The notes beneath the pieces are model-generated. The model did not search any database. It worked only from the letters and a program-made list of their open reading frames with translations, and had not been told where the DNA came from. The translations under genes and the position numbers were made by a program. This document shows, piece by piece, positions 34,077 to 45,104 of a stretch of DNA of 64,000 nt (its first letter is position 1; the number at the start of each line of letters is the position of its first letter). The DNA is taken from NCBI RefSeq assembly GCF_053574225.1, contig NC_135622.1:34016052-34080051 (forward strand), written 5' to 3'. This DNA comes from Canis aureus (lineage: Eukaryota > Chordata > Mammalia > Carnivora > Canidae).

Positions 34077-36654
34077 CTTCGGAGGGAAAGTTAAGTTCAG
34101 AGCAGATTTGCAAAAGAAAAACCCAAAGGCCCATAAAACTGTGGAAGAAGCAATGGAATGAGAGGCATCACCAGCCCCAATAGGCAATTACAAATAGGAA
34201 ATAAGAACTTCCCTGTTTAAAATTAATCCCCTCACTACCAAACGTTTATAAATACTCATTCAATAAGTATTCACTGGGCAGCCTGGGTGGCTCAGTGGTT
34301 TAGAGCCGCCTTCAAACCAGGGCGTGATCCTGGAGTCCCGGGATCGAGTCCCACATCAGGCTCCCTGCATGGAGCCTGCTTCTCCCTCTGCCTGTGTCTC
34401 TGACTTTCTCTCTCTCCTCTCTCTCCCTGTGTCTCTCATGAATAAATAAATCTTAAAAAAAAAAAGAAGTATTCACTGAGAATCCTACATATCTAGACTT
34501 TTTTGTCTAGCCTAAAACCAATCATTGGGGGATGCAGTTAAAGCACTGAAGAATTATAAATGGCTTAAATGTGTATCAGAAAGAAAGAAAGGGTACAGAC
34601 TTAATTTTAGAGTTAAACAACTGAAGAACTCGCCTTCAAAGCCGACCAAAGAAAATAACAAAGCACAAAATTGACGAAATAGAAAACAAAAGAGTTAATA
34701 ACATGATCATCAAAGCCAAATGTTGGTTCTTAAAACATGTAAAATTCACAAAACTCAGGCAAGATTAATTAGAACAGGAAAAAAAAGACACATACAAATA
34801 ATGTTAGAAAGAAGGCAGCAAAGATTGGCAGTTTAAAGTATCAGGAACAAATTTATGCCAATAGTCTCGAAAACTAAAACAGAAAACTTCCTAGAAAATA
34901 TAAATTTCTACTTCTGAGAAAATATAAATTTCTACTTCCTGTGGAGGGGGGGAAAAAGGCCCAATTTTACCAACAAATTATATACAATTTTCAAAGTTTA
35001 AACATTTTTTCTAAGATTTTATTTTTAATTAATCTCCACACCCAATCGGAGCTTGAACTCACAATCCCAAAATCAAGAGTTGCATGCTCCACCGACTAAG
35101 CCAGCCAGGCACCCCAAGGTTCAAACATTTCTTTTTTTTTTTTTTTTTTTCTTTTTTTTGTTTTTTTTTTTTTGGTTCAAACATTTCTGACCTGACCAAA
35201 TTCTTGTAGACACTTTAAAAGGACTGTACCTTAACTCGTTTAATAAGGCTAATATAATCTTGATACCAAAAGCAGAGAAGATGATTAAAAATATAAAAAC
35301 TACAAGCTCATCTCACTCATCAATACAAATGCAAAACTCCTAACTAAACAAAATATATGATGTGATGTGAATTTCACTTGTGTGGTCCTCTTCCCAAAGT
35401 CTATAATCCCAGGCTATTTATGAGAAACCATCACACAAATCCAAGTTGAGAGATGTTCTACGAAATACCTCACCAGAACTCTTCAAAAGTGTCAATGTCA
35501 TGAAAAACATGGAATAACTGAGAAATTGTCACAGTTCAGAGGAGACTAAGGACACAAGACGATTAAATGTTATATGGGATCCTACATTGGATCCTGGAAC
35601 AGAAAAAGGCAAACAATTAGTGGAAAAACTGTTAAAAGCCAAATGATTGCAGTTTAGTTAATGTAATTTTAGTTCTGAGGAATGTACCATGGTTGGGTAA
35701 GATGCCAACAATTAGGGGAGGCTGGGTAGATGGGTCCTCTCTGCACTCTTTTCTGTAAATCTAAAATCATTCCAAAATAAAGCGTGTGTCTGTGTATCAC
35801 CACCTTTAAAGTAGTCATGCAAAAAACAAATCTGATCCTAATCAAACCAGTTTATATGAAATGATATGAATACCAGTTTATAGGAAATATGGAGGCTAAG
35901 AGACCATGTTAAACTACACCATGATAATACAATAAGCTAAATCCAGAATGTGTTCAATTCTGTAAGACAAATGATTCCATTTCTTCAACAAATAAATGAC
36001 ACGGAAAACTAAAAAAAGAGAAAGTGCAAAGTCCTAGCTTAAGATACTTAGACCGCATTAATAAACCAATTAAAGAGATATTTTGAGACAACCAGGCAAA
36101 CCTAAAAACAGACTGTTAATAATAAAGTTATTATTACTTTTGCTTAGTATTATGTTGTTGTGGTCGTTAAAAAGTCCTCATCTGCTAAAAGATAAAAAGG
36201 TATTTGTGAACAAAAGTATGCATCTGCAACTGGCTTAAAGATATTTAGAAGGGGAAAGTAAGGCTAGTGTCTGTTAAACTATTCCCTCTACATTCATGGA
36301 TGTTTGAGATTTTCTAATAAAAATGTAGTAATAAGTGTTTCCCTTCTACAAAGCTGGCTGGTCTGCCAAGGTAATCCATTGTTAGAACAACACTTGGATT
36401 CAAAGGCAATACAGTTCTTAGGTGTGAATAACTAGCCTTTCATTTATCTACTTCCTTAAATTGGACATGACATATGGGCCGCACAGAGGGGTGTCATCAG
36501 GATTTCAGGGAAGGAGGACCCATACTCACTTGGCAGAAACGGGGTCTGTGGTTAAAACCCATCCTTTATACTCCTTCTCACTGGCTGTCACTCTGACTTC
36601 TTTGTACGTGTAATCTTGCCATTCTAAGGGGCCTTTCTTCATCCATTCATTCAT
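33701..36654 (-). CDS. GEMIN6: GEMIN6, SMN complex subunit (2 coding exons)
   Basis: Component of the SMN complex that loads Sm proteins on spliceosomal snRNAs. Gemin6 has an Sm-like fold and pairs with Gemin7, in cytoplasm and nuclear gems. Coding exons are 36654-36530 (125 bases) and 34076-33701 (376 bases). Donor GTGAGT and acceptor CCTCCGAAG join to give 166 residues starting MNEWMKKGPLEWQDYTYKEV, with DPVSAN|IVLVNF across the junction, ending HLAASQ. The upstream exon begins at 36661 after CTTTTAG, leaving seven 5' UTR bases before ATG, so a non-coding first exon must exist nearer 37.5 kb. Compared with the human protein as I remember it (167 residues), one residue is missing (ASEK-EYKGW). 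The frame is intact and orientation is convergent with DHX57. Confidence 0.95.
34277..34466 (+). mobile_element. SINEC_Cf-like in GEMIN6 intron
   Basis: gggcagcctgggtggctcag head. aagtattcactg on both sides. Antisense to GEMIN6. Confidence 0.94.
35011..35117 (-). mobile_element. SINEC, short form, antisense
   Basis: ctaagccagccaggcacccc inverted head. Flanking gttyaaacattt on both sides. Confidence 0.9.
35118..35187 (-). mobile_element. Tail-only insertion (T tract with TSD)
   Basis: ggttcaaacatttc at 35118-35131 and 35174-35187 brackets 42 bp of almost pure T. No element body is present. Confidence 0.8.
35800..36345 (+). mobile_element. Old L1 3' UTR
   Basis: ctcatctgctaaaagataaa and ttgagattttctaataaaaa resemble an L1M 3' UTR end. 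Antisense to GEMIN6. Confidence 0.5.
36530..36654 (-). CDS. GEMIN6: GEMIN6 coding exon A (start)
   Basis: ATG at 36654 and donor GTGAGT just below 36530. 41 codons plus two bases, forming most of the Sm-like N-terminal strands. Confidence 0.93.
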
Positions 36655-37189
36655 GGCTGATCTAAAAGCATCACCAGTTCGGGTTAACATAGATGTTCCA
36701 CTCAAGCAATGCCTTGCCCCTAATCTCCATCCTAGAGATAGAGCGCATCTGTGATTTGCCTCACGGTCCCTAACAGGAAAATAGCTTATCAGCTATTTCA
36801 CAACCCAGTCTGAAAACTAAGGAGACCCCGGGTTGCCACGGGGCCCAGCCTCGGGTAACTCATCTGGCTTCCTCGTTCTGGCCCATCCCCCACTGCCATG
36901 CGCGATCGCCTTCACCCCGGCTTCGAACTCCGGTCGGCAGGGGCTCAAACAAACAATTTAACTCTGCTCTCCTGCGATCAAAGGAGCTCACCCATCACCG
37001 TCAGCCACAACTGAGAAAGAAAACGTTGACACCCACCCACTAGCGCTCTCTAGCTGTTTCTCCGCTGGATTTGACCATTTCCTAGTAGTCCGGAGGCTGC
37101 ACCAACCCGGGGGCAGCAGCAAAGGCTCTAGAGCGAGGCACATTCCGTAGCCCCGCTTGCAGCTGCATGACGCTTAGAACGGTGCTCAA

Positions 37190-37384
37190 GGGATCCCTGG
37201 GTGGCACAGCGGTTTGGCGCCTGCCTTTGGCCCAGGGTGCGATCCTGGAGACCCGGGATCGAGTCCCACATCGGGCTCCCGGTGCATGGAGCCTGCTTCT
37301 CCCTCTGCCTGTGTCTCTGCCTCTCTCTCTCTCTCTCTCTCTCTGTGACTATCATAAATAAATAAATTTAAAAAAAAAAAAAAA
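37190..37384 (+). mobile_element. SINEC_Cf, young, beside GEMIN6 promoter
   Basis: Near-consensus head gggatccctgggtggcacag and A18 tail. Perfect flanks gaacggtgctcaa at about 37177 and 37385. Lies in GEMIN6 5' leader or first intron. Confidence 0.95.
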
Positions 37385-37469
37385 GAACGGTGCTCAAACC
37401 TGGTGCTACTTAATCGTTTAAACCCACAAACGAGAGAAATACCAGGTAGAACTCCCAGCAGCGCCGAGC

Positions 37470-37610
37470 ACGCAGCAACCACGCGGAGAGGAAGGAGGCA
37501 CTCCGGCCCCGCCCACCTGAGCCCCGCCCACCTGAGCCCAGCGTGCTTTGCGCCGCAACGTCACTTCCTTCCCCCAGAATTCTCTGCTTTGTAGTCCTTG
37601 GTCATACCTA
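37470..37610 (-). promoter_or_regulatory. GEMIN6: GEMIN6 promoter region
   Basis: CpG-rich, with two GC boxes in a 15-bp tandem repeat (ccccgcccacctgag at 37507-37521 and 37522-37536). An ETS/CRE composite (GGAAGTGACGT, minus strand) lies at 37558-37568. No TATA box seen. Exact start and first exon are not resolved. Confidence 0.65.
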
Positions 37611-37687
37611 GAGGTCTGAGAGGCGCCAAGTGTGGGGGAATAAAGGCCAGGTGCGGGGTGCCGGCAGCGCCTGAGGTGGTTTTGTTT

Positions 37688-37861
37688 TTTTTTTTTTTTT
37701 TTTAAGATTTATTCATTCATTCATGAGAGACAGAGAGAGAGACACACACACAGGCAGAGGGAGAAGCAGGCTCCACGCAGGGAGCCCAACGCGGGACCGA
37801 TCCCGGGACTCCAGGACCACGCCCTGGGCCAAAGGCAGGCGCTAAACCGCTGCGCCACCCA
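37688..37861 (-). mobile_element. SINEC_Cf-like, antisense
   Basis: T20, (attc)n and inverted head ctaaaccgctgcgccaccc. Flank cctgaggt on both sides. Confidence 0.94.
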
Positions 37862-38062
37862 CCTGAGGTTTTTGTATGGTGATAATAAGGCTCCTTGTTC
37901 CCCTAGAACCATCCCTCTTCGTTCTCACGATGGACATTTCAACCTTTTTTTTTTTTTTTTTCAACCTTTTGTTTTTAAAGAGGAGACGTCTCCTTCCAGT
38001 TTCTCGTTGACAGTATTCCTGGAAATGAAAGTGCTTTGGAGAAGAGCGATAGAGGCAAGATC

Positions 38063-38084
38063 TTTGGTTGGTTGGTTGGTTGGT
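38063..38084. repeat. (GGTT)n microsatellite
   Basis: Five ggtt units. Confidence 0.93.
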
Positions 38085-38681
38085 GTAAGGCAATTAATAC
38101 GTCTGCTCCTTTGGGATGTGCCCTTGCTACAGTCCTACTGAAGGTACAGAAGCCAGAAACAAAAAGCACAGGATTGGCATGAATTCCACCTAGCAGACCA
38201 CTGACTAGTGCCCTACTCACTAGGAAAGACCCGGCCTCTCCTCTAACTCCTCACCCAACCGCCCCCTCCCCGTGGAAAAGTGCAAAAGACTCGCTTCTGC
38301 CGCAGATTTCTGTTCTGGTATGCAGTTGGCTCCTGGCATGGTCCAGATAAAGTGTGATCCGGAAAGTGGTACATGGTGTTAAATGTTGAGTTTCTGCCAA
38401 TGTGAACGCCAGAGGAGATTTACAAAAACTGAATTAGAGGACTCTCAAACCACAATGTAGAAAACATTGAAAATTAGCCAGCTTTTCCGTTACAACTTGG
38501 GATTTGAGTTCACAAAATCCTTGCAGTATATTGTGTCTTATTGCCATCATTTCAAATAATCCTTTGGCAGCCTTCACTTGTTGAGTGATTGGCTAATTAT
38601 ATTAATGTGGCTTTAGTAGACTCAGATTATGCCGGTTGAGTCCTCTGTAAATCTACAAAGAGCTAATATAAATACCAATCG

Positions 38682-38790
38682 GGGGTGTCTGGCTGGCTCA
38701 TTCGGAAAAGCACGCAACTCTTGATCATCAGGTAGTGAGCCCAAGCCCCATGTTGGGCATAGAGATTACTTAAATCAAAAACATAAATAA
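38682..38790 (+). mobile_element. SINEC, short form
   Basis: ggctggctcattcggaaaag head and gggcatagagattacttaa end. ataaataccart on both sides. Confidence 0.91.
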
Positions 38791-38869
38791 ATACCAGTTG
38801 TTATACTGTGAAGTTGAATATATGACTTCATAAAAATTCAGTCCAAAAGAGCTTCAACCAATTGTGACA

Positions 38870-39390
38870 ACTAGTCATTGGGATTTTAAGCCTTCTATCT
38901 GTACTGCAGAATCAAAGACTTTGGAAGCTAGTTTCAAACTTAAATGACACCCTTTTAAATTGATAAGACTAGGGCAATTTCTTCCCCTTCTCTTCCCCCC
39001 TCCTACATGAAGAATCATTCCCAGCATCTGATGATGTGAGTCACTGGCTGACAACAGGCTGAGCCAAGCCCACTCCCTAATGCAGGGTTACAGAAAGACC
39101 CTCTCCTGTAGTCCACCCTCAACAAGTTCAGATGTACCATTTCCTTTCCCCTGTCACCCCTTACCCTTGGTCCCCCTGGGGCCTCCCTTAGACCAAGTGA
39201 TGTTCCTTCTCTTACATTTTCCACTTTCCTCCCTCCCTTCCCCTTCCCTCTCACTCCATCTCCTTTCTAATGTCTACCTCCCCCTCAAACCTTCACACAT
39301 ACACACTTAACTCTTTCCTCTGCCAAGTGCAAAATTGCTTATTCTAGATTTTGGAGTACATTTTGTTTAATTTTAGCAAGACAAGTTTGT
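38870..39390. other. Intergenic, pyrimidine-rich, nothing recognised
   Basis: C/T-rich tract around 39190-39300; no gene seen. Confidence 0.5.
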
Positions 39391-39407
39391 TTTTTAAAGT
39401 AATCTCT

Positions 39408-39597
39408 AGGGATCCCTGGGTGGCGCAATGGTTTGGCGCCTGCCTTTGGCCCAGGGCGCGATCCTGGAGACCTGGGATCGAATCCCACGTCGGGCTCCCG
39501 GTGCATGGAGCCTGCTTCTCCCTCTGCCTGTGTCTCTGCCTCTCTCTCTCTGTGACTATCATAAATAAATAAAAATTAAAAAAAAAAAAAAAAAAGA
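39408..39597 (+). mobile_element. SINEC_Cf, young
   Basis: Near-consensus, A18 tail. aaagtaatctctag before and after. Confidence 0.95.
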
Positions 39598-39616
39598 AAC
39601 TTTAAAGTAATCTCTA

Positions 39617-39790
39617 GGGCAGCCCAGGTGGCTCATTGGTTTAGCGCCACCTTCAGCCCAGGGCCTGATCCTGGAGACCCGTGATCGAGTGCCACATCAG
39701 GCTCCCTGCATGGAGCCTGCATCTCCCTCTGCCTGTGTCTCTGCCTCTCTGTCTCTGTTCCTCTCATTAATAAATAAAATCTTTAAAAAA
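39617..39790 (+). mobile_element. SINEC_Cf-like, same target as neighbour
   Basis: gggcagcccaggtggctcat head. Preceded by aaagtaatctctag and followed by aaataatctcta. Confidence 0.93.
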
Positions 39791-39876
39791 ATAATCTCTA
39801 CACACAACATGGGGTTTGAACTCACCACCCTGTTTAAGAATTGCATGCTCTACCAACTGAGCCAGCAAGGTGCCCC
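39791..39876 (-). mobile_element. Older SINEC, antisense, host of two inserts
   Basis: ctaccaactgagccagcaag inverted head. Its tail side carries the target site used twice by the two SINEs to its left. Confidence 0.85.
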
Positions 39877-40346
39877 AGCAAGAAACTTTTCTTAAAAGAA
39901 CCTTTTCTTAACTGCCCTGAAGAAAATTAGAAGTTTTAAAAAAAAAAGTTGTCAGTAGTTTTAGCACTGTTCTTTATCATGGTGCAAAGATAAACCTGCT
40001 CTGCCTGGCTAGACTATCACAATTTTATTCACATTGTTGACTATAATAGTAGGTAGATAAAGAATGTACTTATCATGGAAAAAAAACAGAAGAGTAGGTA
40101 GAAAATGAGTGGGAGTGGGATAGATATTTGCTGAGTATATTTCATGCAAGGGAAGATCAGAAAAAAAAAAACAACTCCGGTCATTTTGGCCCCAATTTTT
40201 TTTAATGTTCTGTTTTTTTCATTTATTCAACAAGTAGAACCCACTAAAAGTGTCTATTCTTTATTTCTATATTTATTCATCAATCATATATTGTGTAGCT
40301 ATACATGCTACACTTTCTGTTAAGTAGAAATTCAAAAACATTTTAT

Positions 40347-40537
40347 TTTATTTTTTTTTTAATTTTTATTTATTTATGATAGTCCCAGAGAGAGAGAGAG
40401 AGAGAGGCAGAGACATAGGCAGAGGGAGAAGCAGGCTCCATGCACCGGGAGCCCGATGTGGGATTCGATCCCGGGTCTCCAGGATCGCGCCCTGGGCCAA
40501 AGGCAGGCGCCAAACCGCTGCGCCACCCAGGGATCCC
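40347..40537 (-). mobile_element. SINEC_Cf, antisense, young
   Basis: tttatttatgatagtcccag, then inverted consensus head to cacccagggatccc. tcaaaarcatttta on both sides. Confidence 0.95.
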
Positions 40538-40634
40538 TCAAAAGCATTTTAAAAATGTCTTGCCTTTGGGAAGCTGATGTCTCCTTGTACTTGTAAATGA
40601 GTAAGCTGTCATTCTACCTGGAGGTGGTAATAAA

Positions 40635-40800
40635 TGGGAAGGGTTGGGGAAGAAGTTCTTAGAGAAAAGCTTCCTAAAGAGGTAGCCCTTGAACTTGATT
40701 TATAGGTAATGAACCAACTGCAAAAAATTCTGTGTCTATAGGACACAGAACCTTACCAAAGGAGGTGTAGATGGGAGTGAAAAGCAGTAGACAGGGAGTT
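40635..40800 (+). mobile_element. L2-like fragment
   Basis: gagaaaagcttcctaaagag and tagcccttgaacttgattta resemble an L2 3' region. Confidence 0.45.
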
Positions 40801-41014
40801 TTAGCAACCTTGGTTTCAATTTGGTTAAATCTGTAATGTCCTGGTAAACTGGTTCTCCTGGGGAAAAAAGGGGCTTGATTTGTACTATTTGCTGATTTCT
40901 AAGGTGTAAATATTCCCACCGTATCTGATTTCAAGGTACCAATGTTTTAAACAACTGTCTCAAAAAATTCCTCAGTATTTAACAATGGGCTATTTTGAGA
41001 CAGTTTAAGCTGGT

Positions 41015-41345
41015 TCCTGCACACCACTGACTGTGTTCCTACCAGCTTTATGACTTTGGATGTCATTTGCCTCTTAGATTTCAGTTTCCTCATTTATAAA
41101 TGAAAATGTGGGATTAGATGACCTAGCATCCTGTCAGCAATAAATTTTCATGACTAAGCCATACACAGTCACTGTGAACCTCTAAGGGTAGGGGTCACGT
41201 CTGTTGTATTTACTACTGTATCTCCCACCTTTACCACATTGCCTGGCATATAGTAGGTGCTCAATTTTCATTCAACTGAATTTTCATTTCTTAGGCAGTT
41301 ACATATCACCTAATATGTGCCAGGCACTACTTTAAGAACTTTCAA
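41015..41345 (+). mobile_element. MIR and L2 fragments
   Basis: tttcagtttcctcatttata (MIR core), then cctggcatatagtaggtgct (L2 3' end). Confidence 0.6.
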
Positions 41346-41444
41346 ATATTAACTCAAAATGAGTTCTACATTATAGTTATACTATACAAAGAGAATGGAA
41401 AGAATTTGAGTGATAGAATAACGTGATTAAATCAGTGAATTAGA

Positions 41445-41618
41445 GGGACGCCTGGGTGGCTCAGCGGTTGAGCATCTGCCTTCGACTCAGGGTGTGATCC
41501 TGGGGTCCGGGATCAAGTCCCACATCGGGCTCCCTGCAGGGAGCCTGCTTCTCTCTCTGCCTATGTCTCTGCCTCAGTCTCTATCTCTCGTCAATAAATA
41601 CATAAAATCTTTAAATAA
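41445..41618 (+). mobile_element. SINEC
   Basis: gggacgcctgggtggctcag head. aaatcagtgwattaga on both sides. Confidence 0.94.
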
Positions 41619-42033
41619 ATCAGTGTATTAGAAAGGATGCAGATAAATTAGACAATAGAGGTGGAGAAAAACGGGGAAGTACAGAGTATATATACACAGC
41701 ATGAAACTTTATGTAAAATGTAGCCTCTCTATCCAAACAAAGCAGTGGTATCAGGACAAAAAAAATTTCCAGAATCACCTTCCAAATGGAAATCGGATTT
41801 AGGGAGGCAGTGTCTCTAAGTCGATTAGTTATCTGCTTTGACCAGCACTTCCGAGGCCTACCCAGAGGGGACATTTTACAACCTCAGAGAAAATTGGTTT
41901 CCCTAGTAGTAGAGTGAAGATAGGATTGTTTTCCCTGGATTAAAAAATGTTTTGAGTAGACTTTGTGAACTCTAAAGCACCAAACACATGTAAGGCATGA
42001 AGGTTTGGCAAACTGCTTCTGTAATTGTTTTTC

Positions 42034-42074
42034 AAATATGCTCAGATAAAAAAAAAAAAAAATATGCTCAGATA
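42034..42074 (+). mobile_element. Tail-only insertion (A run with TSD)
   Basis: aaatatgctcagata at 42034-42048 and 42060-42074 brackets an A run and nothing else. Confidence 0.85.
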
Positions 42075-42629
42075 ATATCTTTAGGCTGGCTAAAAATCGG
42101 TGCTATTTTTTTCATTGAGTTCCTCTTAGTCAATGACATAATCTAAGTGGTATGAATATACATGTTTTACATAGATTTTATTTTGTTTTGAAAAAAAAAG
42201 CGGGATTAACTATTTTTATTTTTCCCTGGACTTGCCTTGGAACAACACAAGATATTGACTGCTGAGCTAAAAATTAGTGCAGTGGTCCAGACAGGAAATA
42301 ATAAAGTCCTAGCCTAAGCTGATAGCAGTGAAAATGAAAAAGGAGAAAAAAGGAGTAGAATCAACAAATATTTCAAAGGAAAAATCAACAGGATTTAGTG
42401 ATTAATTGGACTGGGGCAGGGCATGTTGAGAACTTTGATCCTTTAACAAAGCTTTTCTCTGTTCTTCATTCATAATCCCTTCCTCTTTTTCTCAGGATCT
42501 CAGGCCTCCAAATAGTTACTATGTTTACCAAATCAGGTAAGAAATTTCTCCCCAGAATAAAAAATGCTTCAATAATACTTTGTGTTTATGGCACAGGAAG
42601 GCAACAGTGAGGTCTCTCCTCCAAGCTTT

Positions 42630-42812
42630 TTTTTTTTAATATTTTATTTATTTATTCATGAGAAACACATGGGGGGGTGGGCAGGCAGAGACACAGGCAG
42701 AGGGAGAAGCAGGCTCCATGCAGGGAGCCCAACATGGGACTCGATCCTGGGTCCCCAGAATCAGGCCCTGGGCCAAAGGCAGCACTAAACCGCTGAGCCA
42801 CTGGGCCACCCT
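42630..42812 (-). mobile_element. SINEC_Cf-like, antisense
   Basis: tttatttatttattcatgag and inverted head accgctgagccactgggc. tcctccaagctttt on both sides. Confidence 0.94.
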
Positions 42813-43290
42813 CCTCCAAGCTTTTATAAATTAACCCTAAATGTTAAGTAAAATGGTATGGTTCAATCTGTGATTCGTTTGTACAAAGAGACCATCTATA
42901 GCCTGGATCACTAGAGAAGGTGGGGATGACCAAAATTCGAAACTAAGTGACCTGGTTGTACTCTCGTGGAAGCAGGACTGGAATGGGATTTTATGTTAGT
43001 AAACGGAAACTTATTATACCCTACTGGGGCTTTCGGTACCCCAGGGTTGGCAGCAGAAGGCATAGAAGAAAGGTCAGTAAGCACAAGATTGGGAGGTATT
43101 TCTGAGAGACCCTGGATCTGCAAGGTAGGGACTTTCCAGAAATATATACATATTGTGGGGAACAGATGCTTCATCAGGTCTCACGCTGGCCTGGAATAGA
43201 CATTCCTAAAACTATCGGCTTCATATTCTGATTCCACCCTCACCGCTGCCTTATGACTCCTCCCTGCTGGTTTTCTAGGTACAGTGTTGT

Positions 43291-43482
43291 TGTTTTTTTT
43301 TTTTTTTTTTTAAGATTTTATTTATTTATTCATAGAGATGCAGAGAGAGAGAGAGAGAGAGGCAGAGGGAGAAGCAGGCTCCATGCAGAGAGCGTGACGT
43401 GACGTGGGACTCAATCCAGGGTCTCCAGGATCACACCCGCGGCTGCAGACAGCGCTAAGCCGCTGCGCCACCGGGGCTGCCC
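43291..43482 (-). mobile_element. SINEC_Cf-like, antisense
   Basis: T19, (GA)n and inverted head ccgctgcgccaccggggc. Perfect flanks taggtacagtgtt. Confidence 0.95.
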
Positions 43483-43499
43483 TAGGTACAGTGTTTATC

Positions 43500-44680
43500 A
43501 AGAGAGGTGGTTCTTGAGAAGAAAACATGAGCACTTTCTAGTCAGTAAGAAGGAATAGACCAGCAATCACAAATTAGGCATCCTATCGGGACGTGCAGAT
43601 AGTTTAATATCTGCACAGTTTAAAATCTTTTAAAATTATTATTTTTTAATTTGAAAGCTTTTAGATGGGTTTCCTCTGTCTTCTTCACAGCTAGTTTCTA
43701 CCACCCTTATTGTTTTTCCATTCATCTGCTTTATATTGTTTACATTAACTGCCTGATCCCACAGGAAACTGAGTTTGCAACTCTGGAATAGTCCCTAGTA
43801 TAAAAAAATAAATTAGCAAAGCAAATTATATCTTAATCTCTTGTGAATCTGACTGGTAAGAATCAGCCCTGATGTGTCTAGTCAACCCTTGGGCAGTTAA
43901 GGGTGAGAAAGCAGGGCTATGAATAGCAATTTCACCAAGGAAATGCCAATTTCAAGATTTCCTGTTGGAGCCCCAGAGTCTTCTCCAGGTGATTCCTTGA
44001 TCTCATTGTTGCCTTGTTCCCTTTTCAGCTGTACCCTTCTCATACCATTTTGTAGTCTTCTAATTTACATATGTGTTGTGGCAGTTACTGTGGGTTTGGG
44101 TCACTTAACAGTCCTTTTTCACGACCTCCTAATGAGGCTGGAAAGCTCCAACTCAATCTTCAGCTTCCCTTGCAGGTAGAAGTGGCCATATGAAGATTCC
44201 TGGCCAATGAGATATATATGGAAATTCCTGGTCCGTTCTGAAATAAAAAGGCAAAGCCTCCTCAGAAGGAGAAAGCCTTTTTTGCTTCTTAACCATTCGT
44301 CTTCCAGCTTGCCTGGTTTGGACATAAGGCCCAGAGATGAGGTAGCCTCTTTCCACTGTGTAAGGAGAAAAGCATGGGAAGACTGGCATGCCAAGCAGAA
44401 AAATAAGAGCCATACCAGACCTGAGCTATCTACCTTCAGATTTCTTGTGTTTGAGACAAATTCCTACCTGTCTAAGCAACTGTTTTTAGTGTTGCCACCC
44501 CAACAAAATCCTCTTCTAACTTGTCTCCCTAATAAAGTCCTCAGGAGAGAGAACATACTTTATATCCTAAATACCCTGTTCAGTGCTGCAAATGGTAGGC
44601 ATTCAACATGTGTTTATTTAACCAATTAATAAATTTACTCTTGGAAGAAGCTGGGACAAAACACAAAACCATAATTTAGG
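43500..44680. other. Intergenic; possible old repeat near 44160-44500
   Basis: gtggccatatgaagattcct and tcctggccaatgagatatat resemble an ancient interspersed repeat I cannot name. The 140-codon open frame at 44207-44629 overlaps it and shows no domain. Confidence 0.35.
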
Positions 44681-44684
44681 CAGT

Positions 44685-44896
44685 TTCTTTTTTTTTTTTA
44701 AATGGTGTTTTTTTTTTTTTTAAGATTTTATTATTTATTTATTCATGAGAGACAGAGAGAGCGAGCGAGGGAGGCACAGACAGAGGGAGAAGCAGGCTCC
44801 ATGCAGGGAGCCTGATATGGGACTGGATTCCCAGGACCCCAGGGTCACGCCCTGGGCCAAAGGCAGCACTAAACCACTGAGCCACCCGGGCTGCCC
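44685..44896 (-). mobile_element. SINEC_Cf-like, antisense, with double T tract
   Basis: Two T-runs separated by aaatggtg, then the SINE body and inverted head gagccacccgggctgccc. aatttaggcagtt on both sides. Confidence 0.93.
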
Positions 44897-45104
44897 AATT
44901 TAGGCAGTTACTTATTTCATAAGTGACCAAGATCAACTAAAATAGAAAAAGCAAAGTAACAGGTCAAGCTTCAGATTGGGAAAGCAGTAACAAGGGCACC
45001 TTTGCTTTTTCTGAGGAAATAATTTAAATCTTCTGCACTGGGTAACAATGTATTCTTCTTCTTCTTACTATTAGTAAGAAGAGTAGTAGTAATAATACAT
45101 GTGT

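Larger units (their letters stand above)
34560..35790 (+). mobile_element. Old L1 in GEMIN6 intron
   Basis: ORF2-like patches (caaatgttggttcttaaaac, aatcttgataccaaaagc) and then a 3' UTR with tctaaaatcattccaaaata. Interrupted by a SINEC and a T-tract. Confidence 0.7.

Noticed and set aside
44207..44629. 140-codon open frame on the plus strand
   Set aside because: Overlaps what looks like an ancient repeat, with competing frames on the other strand over the same bases; no recognisable protein.
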